A stretch of DNA of 64,000 nt from Planococcus rifietoensis (GTDB taxonomy: Bacteria > Bacillota > Bacilli > Bacillales_A > Planococcaceae): contig NZ_CP013659.2 in the NCBI RefSeq assembly GCF_001465795.2, positions 1,196,501 to 1,260,500 of the forward strand, given 5' to 3'. A program made the translations under genes and the position numbers. Position 1 is the first letter of the stretch; every line of letters begins with the position of its first letter. Below the pieces are notes generated by a model, which saw only the letters and a list, made by a program, of their open reading frames with translations, was not told the DNA's origin and did not search any database. Below, piece after piece: positions 1 through 8,234 of the stretch.

Positions 1-1
1 T

Positions 2-598
2 ACAACAATAGAAGCTTTATTCGAAACAATGCGCTCTTACGCCGCAGAACATCATGTGCCGATCATGGAAGAGCAGGGCATCGGGGAGCTGTTGGAATTA
101 TTGCAGCAGCAAAAGCCGCAGCGTTTGCTTGAACTGGGAACGGCTATCGGTTATTCAGCACTTCGGATGGCCGATGACTTGCCTGGCGTCAGCATCGACA
201 CACTTGAACGGGATGAAGGGCGCCACAGCAAGGCGCTTGGGTTCATCCATGAATCGGGCCTGGAAGGGCGTGTGCAGGCTATTTGTGCCGATGCGCTCGA
301 ACTGGATATTGCCGAATTGACCCCGTTTTACGATGCCATATTCATCGACGCAGCTAAAGGGCAGTATGAGCGTTTCTTCAATAAATACGAAAGTTTACTG
401 TCTCCAGGCGGCATCATTTATTGCGATAATATGTCGATGCACGGCATGGCAGAACAGCCGATCAAAGAAGTGCCGAGACGCAAACGCACCATGATCCGCA
501 ACATCCGCTCGTTCCGTGAAACCATGGACGGGCATCCCGGCTTCGACTGCAAGCTTTTGCCAGTCGGTGACGGGCTTCTCGTCTGCAAGAAAAAATGA
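2..598 (+). CDS. trmR: tRNA 5-hydroxyuridine methyltransferase TrmR (5' partial)
   Basis: SAM-dependent O-methyltransferase of the YrrM/TrmR group, which methylates 5-hydroxyuridine at the wobble position of tRNAs to 5-methoxyuridine. The frame is open to the window edge and residues before the first ATG at 29 (TTIEALFET) look coding, so the true start lies upstream and roughly 20 residues are missing compared with B. subtilis YrrM. The SAM-binding motif I reads LLELGTAIGYSA and the metal and substrate motif reads FIDAAKGQY. The gene is followed 27 bp later by udk. In B. subtilis two U32-peptidase-like genes (yrrN/yrrO, trhP) that make the hydroxyuridine substrate sit between them; here they are absent. 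Confidence 0.9.
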   Translation, partial: TTIEALFETMRSYAAEHHVPIMEEQGIGELLELLQQQKPQRLLELGTAIGYSALRMADDLPGVSIDTLERDEGRHSKALGFIHESGLEGRVQAICADALELDIAELTPFYDAIFIDAAKGQYERFFNKYESLLSPGGIIYCDNMSMHGMAEQPIKEVPRRKRTMIRNIRSFRETMDGHPGFDCKLLPVGDGLLVCKKK

Positions 599-625
599 AA
601 ATCGAAACACAAGGAGTTAACGTAT

Positions 626-1249
626 ATGTCTAAAAACAGACCGGTCGTCATCGGCATCGCTGGCGGTTCAGGATCAGGCAAGACCAGTGTCACCAATTCC
701 ATTTACGAAGTCTTCAAAGAACATTCCGTGGTGGTCATCGAGCAGGATTACTATTATAAAGACCAAAGCCACCTCGAGTTTGAAGAGCGCCTCGAGACCA
801 ATTATGACCATCCGCTCGCTTTCGATACAGATCTATTGATCAAGCATGTCAACGAACTGCTCGAACGGCGTGCGATTGAAAAGCCGATCTATAATTACGC
901 GTTGCATACCCGTGCAGAAGAAAGTATTGTGATCGACCCGAAAGATGTTATCATTCTTGAAGGCATCCTGGTCTTGGAAGATGAGCGTTTGCGTGAGTTG
1001 ATGGACATTAAGCTATTTGTCGATACCGATGCGGACCTCCGCATCATCCGCCGCTTGATGCGCGACATCAATGAGCGCGGCCGCACGATCGACTCGGTCA
1101 TTGAGCAATATTTGACGGTCGTCCGTCCAATGCACAATCAATTCATCGAGCCGACAAAGCGCTATGCAGACGTCATTATCCCGGAAGGCGGCCAAAACGA
1201 AGTCGCAATTGATCTAATGGTTACAAAAATTAAAACAATTCTTGAATAG
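626..1249 (+). CDS. udk: Uridine kinase
   Basis: Phosphorylates uridine and cytidine to UMP and CMP with ATP or GTP in pyrimidine salvage; cytosolic. The 207-residue length is usual for the family. The P-loop GGSGSGKT is at residues 13-20, followed by the family motifs EQDYYYKD and ILEGILVL. The start ATG has an upstream AAGGAG. It lies between trmR and greA, as in B. subtilis apart from the lost yrrN/yrrO pair, and probably shares the trmR transcript because the gap is only 27 bp. Confidence 0.96.
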   Translation: MSKNRPVVIGIAGGSGSGKTSVTNSIYEVFKEHSVVVIEQDYYYKDQSHLEFEERLETNYDHPLAFDTDLLIKHVNELLERRAIEKPIYNYALHTRAEESIVIDPKDVIILEGILVLEDERLRELMDIKLFVDTDADLRIIRRLMRDINERGRTIDSVIEQYLTVVRPMHNQFIEPTKRYADVIIPEGGQNEVAIDLMVTKIKTILE

Positions 1250-1330
1250 ATTGGTAATTTATAATAGAATGATACGAGACTGACGGGTGTTAGCGCATCC
1301 ATAGTCAGCAGTTGAAGGAGTGGGAAGAGT

Positions 1331-1807
1331 ATGGCAAATGATAAACAATTTCCGATGACAGCTGCCGGAAAGCAGAAGTTGGAAGATGAACTGGATTATT
1401 TGAAAACGGTCAAACGCAAAGAAGTGGTGGAACGCATTAAAGTAGCAAGAAGCTTCGGGGACTTGTCCGAGAACTCCGAATATGATTCCGCCAAGGAAGA
1501 CCAAGCCTTTGTCGAAGGGCGCATTTCTACATTGGAATCCATGATCCGCAATGCGGTAATTATAAATGAAGAGGAAGCCGGCAACGATGTCGTGCGCCTC
1601 GGGAAAACAGTTACGTTTATGGAAATTCCAGACGGCGAAGAAGAAGCCTACACAATCGTCGGTTCTGCAGAAGCAGACCCGTTGGAAGGGCGTATTTCGA
1701 ACGACTCGCCAATCGCCAAAAGCATGCTTGGCCGCACTGTTGGCGACCGTGTGAAAGTATTGACGCCAGGCGGGGAAATGGAAGTCAAGATCGTTTCGAT
1801 CAATTGA
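1331..1807 (+). CDS. greA: Transcription elongation factor GreA
   Basis: Binds the RNA polymerase secondary channel and stimulates cleavage of backtracked transcripts. It has 158 residues, as expected. The N-terminal coiled coil (about residues 12-75) carries the acidic tip region [15 protein letters not shown]. The C-terminal half is the FKBP-like domain, with the family ending [24 protein letters not shown] Shine-Dalgarno precedes the ATG. An 81-bp leader separates it from udk. A strong hairpin with a T-run follows the stop codon. Confidence 0.97.
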   Translation: MANDKQFPMTAAGKQKLEDELDYLKTVKRKEVVERIKVARSFGDLSENSEYDSAKEDQAFVEGRISTLESMIRNAVIINEEEAGNDVVRLGKTVTFMEIPDGEEEAYTIVGSAEADPLEGRISNDSPIAKSMLGRTVGDRVKVLTPGGEMEVKIVSIN

Positions 1808-1813
1808 TGCACC

Positions 1814-1844
1814 CAGCCATTCCTATGGGAGTGGCTGTTTTTTT
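1814..1844 (+). terminator. Rho-independent terminator of greA
   Basis: CAGCCAT and its partner GTGGCTG form a stem around a short loop, followed directly by a run of seven T. It ends the trmR-udk-greA transcript. Confidence 0.85.
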
Positions 1845-1927
1845 GATGGATGAAACAAAACTTTAGTTGAAACGTCAAATTTGTCATGGGCTAAATATGA
1901 TAAAATATGTGTAAAGGGGGGCTTTCC

Positions 1928-2641
1928 ATGGCTAACGAAGAAAAATCTTATCCCTCTCGTTTGAATAAGAATAAGAACAATAAAAATCGTTCGAATTCCA
2001 TCCTGAATATCATGATCGCTTTAGTATTTACTTTGGTGGTTATCATCGGGGCGACATTGCTATTCGGAGGCGGCGACGATTCAGCAGATCCTGAATCAAC
2101 AGAAACAACGCCGGAAACAGAGAGCCAAACGAGCGGCGATGACGATACGCAAGTGACAGCAGAAGAGAATGACCTCGAGGCTGAAGAGAAAGCTGAAGAG
2201 GAAGCCAAGGCTGAAGAAGAAGCTGCAGCCAAAAAAGAAGCTGAAGAAAAAGAAAAAGAAAAAGAAGAAGAGGAAGAAGAAACCAAAGGCGGTACCATTA
2301 CACGTGAAGAGTCCAACGACCCGATCGTCAGTGAAACCATCGTCAACACCAGCTGGGAGCCTGTCGGCACTAGCCAAAGCGGCGACCATGTTTCTTCATA
2401 CCAGAAAAACTCGGTTGATTGGAACGAAAAAATTGAAGCGGTCACTTATGCTACCGGTTTGTCCCAGAATGATATGTATGTCATGATGGTCCAAAATGGC
2501 GGCGGGCCGCAAAAATCCATTGCGACAGTCCAGTCGAAAGACCAATCCGAGAAGTACCGCGTCTACCATGAATGGGTAGACGGTGAAGGTTGGAAACCTG
2601 AGAAAATGGATGTACTCAAAACGCTGGACGGCGCCTACTAA
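1928..2641 (+). CDS. YrrS-like membrane-anchored protein (DUF1510 family)
   Basis: Resembles B. subtilis YrrS, a membrane protein of the DUF1510 family. From ATG 1928 it has 237 residues. A basic Asn/Lys-rich cytoplasmic tail (1-23) is followed by one membrane segment (about 25-46), a very acidic and Glu/Lys/Ala-rich linker (about 50-125) and a C-terminal domain from about residue 137 that ends GAY. I chose 1928 over the in-frame ATG at 1907 because AAAGGGGGG lies at the right distance upstream of 1928 and would be inside the coding region otherwise. The domain should face outward. Neighbours pbpI and yrrT of B. subtilis are absent here. The function is not established. Confidence 0.8.
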   Translation: MANEEKSYPSRLNKNKNNKNRSNSILNIMIALVFTLVVIIGATLLFGGGDDSADPESTETTPETESQTSGDDDTQVTAEENDLEAEEKAEEEAKAEEEAAAKKEAEEKEKEKEEEEEETKGGTITREESNDPIVSETIVNTSWEPVGTSQSGDHVSSYQKNSVDWNEKIEAVTYATGLSQNDMYVMMVQNGGGPQKSIATVQSKDQSEKYRVYHEWVDGEGWKPEKMDVLKTLDGAY

Positions 2642-2656
2642 CAGGGCGCCGTTTTT
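2629..2656 (+). terminator. Terminator overlapping the yrrS-like stop codon
   Basis: CGGCGCC and GGCGCCG pair across a 9-nt loop that contains the TAA stop; five T follow. The 5' arm is therefore inside the last codons of the upstream gene. The downstream mtnN Shine-Dalgarno comes shortly after, so read-through may still feed mtnN. Confidence 0.75.
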
Positions 2657-2689
2657 CCGGCGTAATCATGGATGCAAGGAGCGGATACA

Positions 2690-3394
2690 ATGAGAATCGG
2701 CGTAATCGGCGCAATGGAAGAAGAGGTAGAATTGTTGCGCAATCAATTAGCGAACACATCTGTTCGTGAAATCGCCAATAGCGAATTCACGACAGGTACA
2801 TACAAAGGCCAGGAACTCATCCTATTGAAAAGCGGCATTGGCAAAGTCAACGCGGCGATGACGACTACGATTCTGATGCAGGAGTTCAAGCCTGACCTGG
2901 TCTTGAACATCGGTTCTGCTGGTGGCTTTGATGAGGAGCTGGAAGTCGGGGCAGTGGTCATTTCGGATGAAGTGCGCCACCACGATGTGGACGCAACCGT
3001 TTTTGGCTATGAACTGGGGCAAGTGCCGCAAATGCCGGCTGCCTATATCGCCAATAAGGAATTGATTGAACTGGCAGTCCAGGCGGTCGATGAAATTGGT
3101 GAACACCAGCATGCCGTCGGGCTGATCGCAACAGGCGATTCGTTTATGAGCGATCCCGATCGCGTGGCATTGGTGAAACAGCAGTTTCCAGAAATGAAAG
3201 CAGCGGAAATGGAAGCGGCTGCCGTCGCGCAAGTTTGTTTCCAATACGATACGGCGTTTGTCGTCATCCGCGCCTTGTCGGATATCGCCGGCAAGGAATC
3301 CTCGGTCTCGTTCGATGAATTTCTTCCGGTTGCGGCCAAGCATTCGACTGAAATCGTCCTGCGTGTTATCGAAAAGATGCTCCAGCGTATATAA
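2690..3394 (+). CDS. mtnN: 5'-methylthioadenosine/S-adenosylhomocysteine nucleosidase
   Basis: Hydrolyses the glycosidic bond of MTA and SAH (and 5'-deoxyadenosine), clearing inhibitory SAM by-products and feeding methionine salvage. It has 234 residues from ATG 2690, preceded by AAGGAG; the earlier in-frame ATG at 2672 lacks a ribosome site. Nucleoside-phosphorylase-fold signatures are present: IGAMEEEVELL at the N-terminus (catalytic Glu12 region), VLNIGSAGGF, the purine and ribose motif EMEAAAVAQVC, and the catalytic Asp in ALSDIAG. It converges with pssA over a shared terminator. Confidence 0.96.
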   Translation: MRIGVIGAMEEEVELLRNQLANTSVREIANSEFTTGTYKGQELILLKSGIGKVNAAMTTTILMQEFKPDLVLNIGSAGGFDEELEVGAVVISDEVRHHDVDATVFGYELGQVPQMPAAYIANKELIELAVQAVDEIGEHQHAVGLIATGDSFMSDPDRVALVKQQFPEMKAAEMEAAAVAQVCFQYDTAFVVIRALSDIAGKESSVSFDEFLPVAAKHSTEIVLRVIEKMLQRI

Positions 3395-3420
3395 AAGAAA
3401 CTTCATCCCAAAACAAGCAA

Positions 3421-3451
3421 AAAAGCTGAGGGCATCAAGCCCTCAGCTTTT
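3421..3451. terminator. Bidirectional terminator between mtnN and pssA
   Basis: A perfect 13-bp stem AAAAGCTGAGGGC / GCCCTCAGCTTTT with loop ATCAA. A-tract on one side and T-tract on the other let it serve both convergent genes; it touches the pssA stop codon. Confidence 0.9.
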
Positions 3452-3989
3452 ATACTTTTCGTAATGAAAATGTACTGATCATCAATAGTGAAGAGATCAA
3501 TAGGATGAACATATAGACAGCAGGCGACCAATGGCCGAACCCGAAATATGACAAAGTTAGCACAGTTCCGGCTGCGGTGATCGGCAAGCCGGTGAAATAA
3601 CCATTTGATTCGGTAATATTAAAGCGTGCGAGGCGGAATGCGCCGCATGAAATATAGATAACGGTGAACACCATGCCGGCCAGTCCAAAATCCTGCAAAG
3701 CGAGCTGATGGATCAGCAATGCCGGCGCCACGCCGAACGAAATGATATCCCCCATGGAATCCAATTGTTTGCCGAGTTCGGATTCCTGATTGTATTTTCT
3801 CGCGACCATGCCGTCAAAACGGTCCAAAAATGCAGCGATAAAAATAAACAGCACACTATAACTGTAGTATTCGTTCAAAGTCGCCATTAATGAGGCGCCA
3901 CCGAACACCATATTACCGATTGTCAATGTGTTGGCTGCCTGGCTTTTCAGCCTTTTAATGGTGTGGTCCATTTTGTCGATCAATATCAA
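3450..3989 (-). CDS. pssA: CDP-diacylglycerol-serine O-phosphatidyltransferase
   Basis: Makes phosphatidylserine from CDP-diacylglycerol and L-serine; integral membrane enzyme. The CDP-alcohol phosphatidyltransferase signature DG-x2-AR-x8-G-x3-D-x3-D is complete (DGMVAR, then GKQLDSMGD). About six membrane segments follow. I place the start at TTG 3989 because AAAGGAG lies 9 nt upstream; an in-frame ATG exists at 3971 and a farther one at 4025 without such a site. It is divergent from psd, which decarboxylates its product, so the pair forms a phosphatidylethanolamine module. Confidence 0.92.
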   Translation of the reverse strand: MILIDKMDHTIKRLKSQAANTLTIGNMVFGGASLMATLNEYYSYSVLFIFIAAFLDRFDGMVARKYNQESELGKQLDSMGDIISFGVAPALLIHQLALQDFGLAGMVFTVIYISCGAFRLARFNITESNGYFTGLPITAAGTVLTLSYFGFGHWSPAVYMFILLISSLLMISTFSLRKV

Positions 3990-4080
3990 TGCAAGCGCTC
4001 CTTTTTTTCGATAGGCTTTCGACAATTATACTGCGAATCGACAAAAAATGGTAGACTATTTTAACGACGGAGGTGCAAGC

Positions 4081-4854
4081 ATGAAAAAACGCCTATACCA
4101 ATCGATGATCGAATTGGGCAATGGAAAAACAAGTTCTGCTGCGCTGAAACGCTTTGCCCAATCAGCTATCAGCCGAAAGGCCATCCCCGGTTTCATCAAT
4201 GCTTATAAAATTGAACTCGGCGATATCGAGCGGCCGAGCGGACAATACACGAGCTTACATGACTTTTTTACGCGCAGTTTAAAAGCAGATGCACGGCCTG
4301 TTGCAGATGCCGAACTGGTTTCTCCAGTCGACGGGCGCCTCGAGATCCACGGCGCTATCCAACGCGACAGCCAGTTCATGGTCAAAGGCATCGATTATTC
4401 TCTAACCGAACTGCTCGGAAGTGGGCAAATGGCGAAGCGCTATGCAAACGGCCAATATGCAATCCTTTATTTGTCGCCCGCCGATTACCACCGCATCCAT
4501 AGCCCGATAGACGGCGAAGTGGTGAAGCAATACATGCTCGGCGAAAGATCCTACCCGGTCAATCGGCTTGGGCTAACATACGGAAAGTCGCCGATCAGCG
4601 GCAACCGCCGGCTCATCACTGAACTCGACACGCCGCATGGCCGTGTATTGGTCGTGAAAGTCGGTGCGATGTATGTCAACTCCATCGAATTGACGGAGTT
4701 CGGAAATGAATGGCAAAAAGGCCAGGAAGTGGCTTATTTCAGCTTCGGTTCGACAGTCGCTTTATTCTTTGAAGGCGGACATCTTCAATTTGATTCAAAA
4801 ATCCATGACGGCGACCGGGTCAAGGTGGGAGAACCCCTTGCATATATGGTATAA
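4081..4854 (+). CDS. psd: Phosphatidylserine decarboxylase proenzyme
   Basis: Converts phosphatidylserine to phosphatidylethanolamine. The proenzyme cleaves itself at a (L/F)GST motif and the serine becomes the pyruvoyl cofactor; here FGST spans residues 222-225 with Ser224 the expected pyruvoyl precursor, leaving a short alpha chain of about 34 residues. The conserved YLSPADYHRIHSP and SPVDGRLE segments are present. The product has 257 residues from ATG 4081, behind CGGAGG; the in-frame ATG at 4048 has no ribosome site. Divergent from pssA. Confidence 0.96.
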   Translation: MKKRLYQSMIELGNGKTSSAALKRFAQSAISRKAIPGFINAYKIELGDIERPSGQYTSLHDFFTRSLKADARPVADAELVSPVDGRLEIHGAIQRDSQFMVKGIDYSLTELLGSGQMAKRYANGQYAILYLSPADYHRIHSPIDGEVVKQYMLGERSYPVNRLGLTYGKSPISGNRRLITELDTPHGRVLVVKVGAMYVNSIELTEFGNEWQKGQEVAYFSFGSTVALFFEGGHLQFDSKIHDGDRVKVGEPLAYMV

Positions 4855-4855
4855 T
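4847..4855 (+). promoter_or_regulatory. Extended -10 promoter element for the yqeG operon
   Basis: TGGTATAAT is an extended -10 (TGnTATAAT) placed over the psd stop codon and about 40 bp before the yqeG start. No good -35 hexamer is seen 17 bp upstream, which extended -10 promoters can lack. Confidence 0.5.
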
Positions 4856-4893
4856 CAATGAACTTAAGTCCCTAGAAACAGGAGTTGTTATGT

Positions 4894-5415
4894 GTGTATC
4901 GATATTTTATTCCAAGGCAATACGTTAAAGAAGTTTTTGACATCACGCCCGAGTCATTGAAAGAAAAAGGGGTGCTCGGCATCATTACCGATCTGGACAA
5001 CACATTGGTCGAGTGGGACCGTCCTGAAGCGACGCCGCGCCTTATCGAATGGTTGAAATCGATGAAAGATGCCGGAATTCAAGTAGTCATTGTGTCCAAT
5101 AATAATGAAATGCGCGTGAAATCGTTCGCAGACCCGCTTGGCATTCCATTTATTTACCAGGCGAGAAAACCGATGGGCAAAGCGTTCCGCAAAGCGCTGA
5201 AAATCATGAGCGTCAAGCGCGAACAAGTCGTCGTGATCGGCGACCAGATGCTGACCGATATTTTCGGCGGCAATCGCAATAAGCTTCATACGATCCTGGT
5301 GTTGCCGGTCGCGCAATCGGACGGCTTCTTTACGCGTTTCAATCGGATGGTTGAGCGCCGGATCATGAAGAGATTGAAGGAAAAAGGACAATTGATGTGG
5401 GAGGAAGAAAATTGA
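4894..5415 (+). CDS. yqeG: YqeG family HAD IIIA-type phosphatase
   Basis: HAD-superfamily phosphatase of the YqeG family; the physiological substrate is not settled. The catalytic DxDxT-type loop is DLDNTLVEW, motif II is VSNNNE, and motif III/IV appear as ARKPMGKAF and IGDQMLTD. GTG 4894 is preferred as start because CAGGAG is 9 nt upstream and the N-terminus then matches B. subtilis YqeG; the TTG at 4885 abuts the ribosome site. The product has 173 residues. Its stop overlaps the start of yqeH, so the two are translationally coupled, as in other Bacillales. Confidence 0.9.
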   Translation: MYRYFIPRQYVKEVFDITPESLKEKGVLGIITDLDNTLVEWDRPEATPRLIEWLKSMKDAGIQVVIVSNNNEMRVKSFADPLGIPFIYQARKPMGKAFRKALKIMSVKREQVVVIGDQMLTDIFGGNRNKLHTILVLPVAQSDGFFTRFNRMVERRIMKRLKEKGQLMWEEEN

Positions 5416-6515
5416 CAGAAATGCCATATTGCATCGGTTGCGGTGTACAGATCCAAACAGAGCGGAAAGACGACATCGGCTATGCGCCGCCGTCTTCGCT
5501 TGATAAAGAAGAAATCATCTGCCAGCGCTGCTTCCGGTTGAAAAATTACAACGAATTGCAGCCGGTTTCCTTAACGGATGACGATTTCCTGCGTATTTTG
5601 AACGGCCTTGGGGAACGCAAAGGGCTGATCGTAAAAATCGTCGACATTTTTGACTTTAACGGCAGCTGGCTTCCGGGCTTGCACCGCTTTGTCGGAAACA
5701 ACCCGATTTTGCTAATCGCCAACAAAGCGGACTTGCTTCCGAAATCAGTTAAAGAGAAGAAACTGATCAATTGGATGAAACAGGAGTCGCGTAAACTGGG
5801 CTTGAATCCGATCGACATTTTAGCCGTTTCCGCCCATAAAGGAACAGGCGTCGCAGAAGCGATGGATGCGATTGAACAATACCGTGACGGCGGTGATGTG
5901 TATGTCGTTGGCTGTACGAATGTCGGGAAATCGACATTCATCAACCGTGTCATCAAACAGGCAACAGGTGAAGGGGATGTCATCACGACATCTCATTTCC
6001 CTGGAACGACGCTTGACATGATCGGCATTCCGCTTGATGATGAGCGATCGCTATTCGATACGCCAGGCATCATCAATCACCACCAGCTGGCGCATCATCT
6101 GCACACAGAAGACCTGAAGGCGATCATGCCGAAAAAGGAAATCAAGCCGCGTGTGTTCCAACTGAATCCGGAACAGACTTTATTCATCGGTGGGTTGGCA
6201 CGTTTCGATTTTATCAGCGGCAAACGTTCATCGTTCACAGTGCATGCCGCCAATTCACTGAATATCCACCGGACCAAATTGGATAACGCAGATGATTTAT
6301 ATGAACAGCATCTGGGCGGCATGCTTGCTCCGCCATCTGCAGAATATAAAGAAGATTTCCCTGAATTGGTGCGCCATGAATTCCGCATCAAAGAAGGCAA
6401 GACAGACATCGTCTTTTCCGGGCTCGGCTGGATCACGGTCCAGCATGATGACGTGACGATTGCGGCCCACGCACCTAAAGGGGTAGAAGTTATCGTCCGC
6501 CCGTCGCTTATATAG
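5412..6515 (+). CDS. yqeH: Ribosome biogenesis GTPase YqeH
   Basis: Circularly permuted GTPase needed for 30S subunit assembly. An N-terminal zinc finger (CIGCGVQIQ, later CQRCF) is followed by G4 NKADLL, G5-like SAHKG, then G1 GCTNVGKSTF and G3 DTPG, the order typical of permuted GTPases; a C-terminal treble-clef-like domain ends the protein. It has 367 residues. The start is TTG 5412, 7 nt after GGAGG, overlapping the yqeG stop (TTGA). ATG 5421 is a poorer alternative. Next is aroE after 12 bp. Confidence 0.94.
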   Translation: MTEMPYCIGCGVQIQTERKDDIGYAPPSSLDKEEIICQRCFRLKNYNELQPVSLTDDDFLRILNGLGERKGLIVKIVDIFDFNGSWLPGLHRFVGNNPILLIANKADLLPKSVKEKKLINWMKQESRKLGLNPIDILAVSAHKGTGVAEAMDAIEQYRDGGDVYVVGCTNVGKSTFINRVIKQATGEGDVITTSHFPGTTLDMIGIPLDDERSLFDTPGIINHHQLAHHLHTEDLKAIMPKKEIKPRVFQLNPEQTLFIGGLARFDFISGKRSSFTVHAANSLNIHRTKLDNADDLYEQHLGGMLAPPSAEYKEDFPELVRHEFRIKEGKTDIVFSGLGWITVQHDDVTIAAHAPKGVEVIVRPSLI

Positions 6516-6527
6516 GAGGTTTTCTCA

Positions 6528-7352
6528 ATGAAGAAATGGTATGTGGTCATCGGAGATCCGATCTCCCATTCATTATCGCCTTTTATGCACGATCATTGGT
6601 TCGAAAAGCACGGCATCGATGCTTCTTATATTCCAGTGCATGTCGAACCCAAACAGCTGGAACAAGCATTTCACTCGATGAAATTGCTTGGCATCAGCGG
6701 ATTTAATATCACCTTACCCCACAAGCAGGCGGCGATTCCGTTATTGGATGAGCTGGACGAAACGGCCCGTGATATGAATGCGGTCAATACAGTCGCAAAT
6801 GAAAACGGGCGTTTAAAAGGATTTAATACAGATGGCGACGGGTTTGTCCGTTCGCTATTGAGTTACCCTGTCGATAAAGATCGTGCATTGCTGGTGATCG
6901 GTGCGGGCGGTGCAGCCAGAGGCATCAGTTTTGCGCTCTCGCGCGCCGGATTCAGTAATATCACCATCACCAACCGAACGTTTCGCAGGGCCCAGGAACT
7001 GGCGGATGAAACCGGCAGCAAGGCGATGGTGCTGGCTGATGCCGAAGCGAATCTGAGCGAATTCGCCACGATCGTCCAGACGACTTCTGTCGGATTGACC
7101 GAAGAAGCGTTGCCGCTGTCAATGACACATCTCGGAAGCGGCTCAGTCGTTGCGGACATCATTTACAACCCGCTCGAAACGCCATTTCTGAAAGAAGCCA
7201 AAGCGAAAGGCTGCCTGGTGCTGAACGGCGTCGGCATGTTCGTCAACCAAGGCGCCATCGCATTCGAAAAATGGACAGGCATCCGTCCGGATACAGAAGA
7301 AATGATTCAATTGATTACGGAAAAATTAGGAGGAAATCATGTTAACAGGTAA
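6528..7352 (+). CDS. aroE: Shikimate dehydrogenase (NADP+)
   Basis: Reduces 3-dehydroshikimate to shikimate in aromatic amino acid and chorismate synthesis. It has 274 residues. The substrate site SLSPFMH near the N-terminus, catalytic Lys in NITLPHK, Asp in NTDGDG and the NADP-binding GAGGAARG plus NRT (2'-phosphate recognition) are all present. TAGGAGG precedes ATG 6528. Its 3' end overlaps yhbY by 14 nt, so it is part of the yqeG-yqeM operon. Confidence 0.96.
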   Translation: MKKWYVVIGDPISHSLSPFMHDHWFEKHGIDASYIPVHVEPKQLEQAFHSMKLLGISGFNITLPHKQAAIPLLDELDETARDMNAVNTVANENGRLKGFNTDGDGFVRSLLSYPVDKDRALLVIGAGGAARGISFALSRAGFSNITITNRTFRRAQELADETGSKAMVLADAEANLSEFATIVQTTSVGLTEEALPLSMTHLGSGSVVADIIYNPLETPFLKEAKAKGCLVLNGVGMFVNQGAIAFEKWTGIRPDTEEMIQLITEKLGGNHVNR

Positions 7353-7629
7353 ACAAAAACGTTTTTTAAGAAGTGAAGCGCATCATTTAGACCCGATTTT
7401 CCAAGTCGGAAAAGGCGGCGTCAATGAAGCGATGCTCGTACAGATCGGGGAAGCCCTTGAAAAACGTGAACTCGTAAAAATCAGCATTCTGCAAAACAAT
7501 GAAGACGGCAAGCACGAAGTGGCCAAGCATCTGGCAGACGGAACAAAAGCGGAATTGGTGCAATTGATCGGCCATACAGTCGTTTTGTACAAAGCGTCCG
7601 TCAACAATAAACGGATTGAGCTTCCGTGA
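7339..7629 (+). CDS. yhbY: YhbY/YqeI family RNA-binding protein
   Basis: A 96-residue protein consisting of one CRM domain, found with assembling ribosomal subunits in other bacteria. The GxxG-type RNA-contact loop is seen in VGKGGVNEAM and the fold ends with the typical VVLYK strand. AGGAGG lies inside the end of aroE. The stop overlaps the GTG of nadD (GTGA). Confidence 0.93.
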   Translation: MLTGKQKRFLRSEAHHLDPIFQVGKGGVNEAMLVQIGEALEKRELVKISILQNNEDGKHEVAKHLADGTKAELVQLIGHTVVLYKASVNNKRIELP

Positions 7630-8234
7630 ATAAACGCAAAATCGGCATTCTCGGCGGGACGTTCAACCCGCCGCATTTCGGCCATTTGATCATGGCGAAT
7701 GAAGCCTATTACGCACTGGGCTTGGACGAAGTGCGTTTCATGCCGAATGCCATCGCTCCTCATAAGGAATCGAGCGGCATCGATACAGAAACGCGTGTCG
7801 AGATGACGCGACTGGCCATCGAGGGACAGGCGCATTTCCGCCTTGAAGACATAGAAGTGTCAGGCGGCGGTGTCTCGTATACGTACGAGACGATGGTCAA
7901 GCTCCTCGAACGGGAGCCGGAATGCGATTTTTATTTCATTATCGGCGGCGATATGGTCGAAAGCTTGCACACTTGGCACCGCATCGGCGAGCTGGCTGAA
8001 TTGGTCCAGTTTGTCGGCATCGGGCGGCCGGGTTATATCGCCGAAACGGATTACCCGGTGATGATGATCGATTCCCCTGAAATGCACTTGTCCTCGACGA
8101 TGCTGCGGGAGCGCGTCTTGGCTGGCAAGCCATTGACTTTTTTCGTTCCCGAACAAGTGGAAACTTTTATCCGGAAGGAGCGATTATATGGACCCGAGCC
8201 TGATGCTCCAAAAAGTCAAAGAACGCCTTCCTGA
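7626..8234 (+). CDS. nadD: Nicotinate-nucleotide adenylyltransferase
   Basis: Transfers AMP from ATP to nicotinate mononucleotide to give deamido-NAD. The nucleotidyltransferase motif GGTFNPPHFGH is close to the N-terminus and the second signature appears as LSSTMLRERV (an SSTxxR box). It has 202 residues from a GTG that overlaps the previous stop codon. The last 15 codons run into yqeK in another frame (47-nt overlap), giving a C-terminal tail beyond the usual FIRKERLY end. Confidence 0.95.
   Translation: MNKRKIGILGGTFNPPHFGHLIMANEAYYALGLDEVRFMPNAIAPHKESSGIDTETRVEMTRLAIEGQAHFRLEDIEVSGGGVSYTYETMVKLLEREPECDFYFIIGGDMVESLHTWHRIGELAELVQFVGIGRPGYIAETDYPVMMIDSPEMHLSSTMLRERVLAGKPLTFFVPEQVETFIRKERLYGPEPDAPKSQRTPS

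Noticed and set aside
1948..2445. Long minus-strand open frame rich in Ser and Phe
   Set aside because: It is the antisense of the Glu/Lys-rich linker of the YrrS-like gene, has no ribosome site and no recognisable domain.
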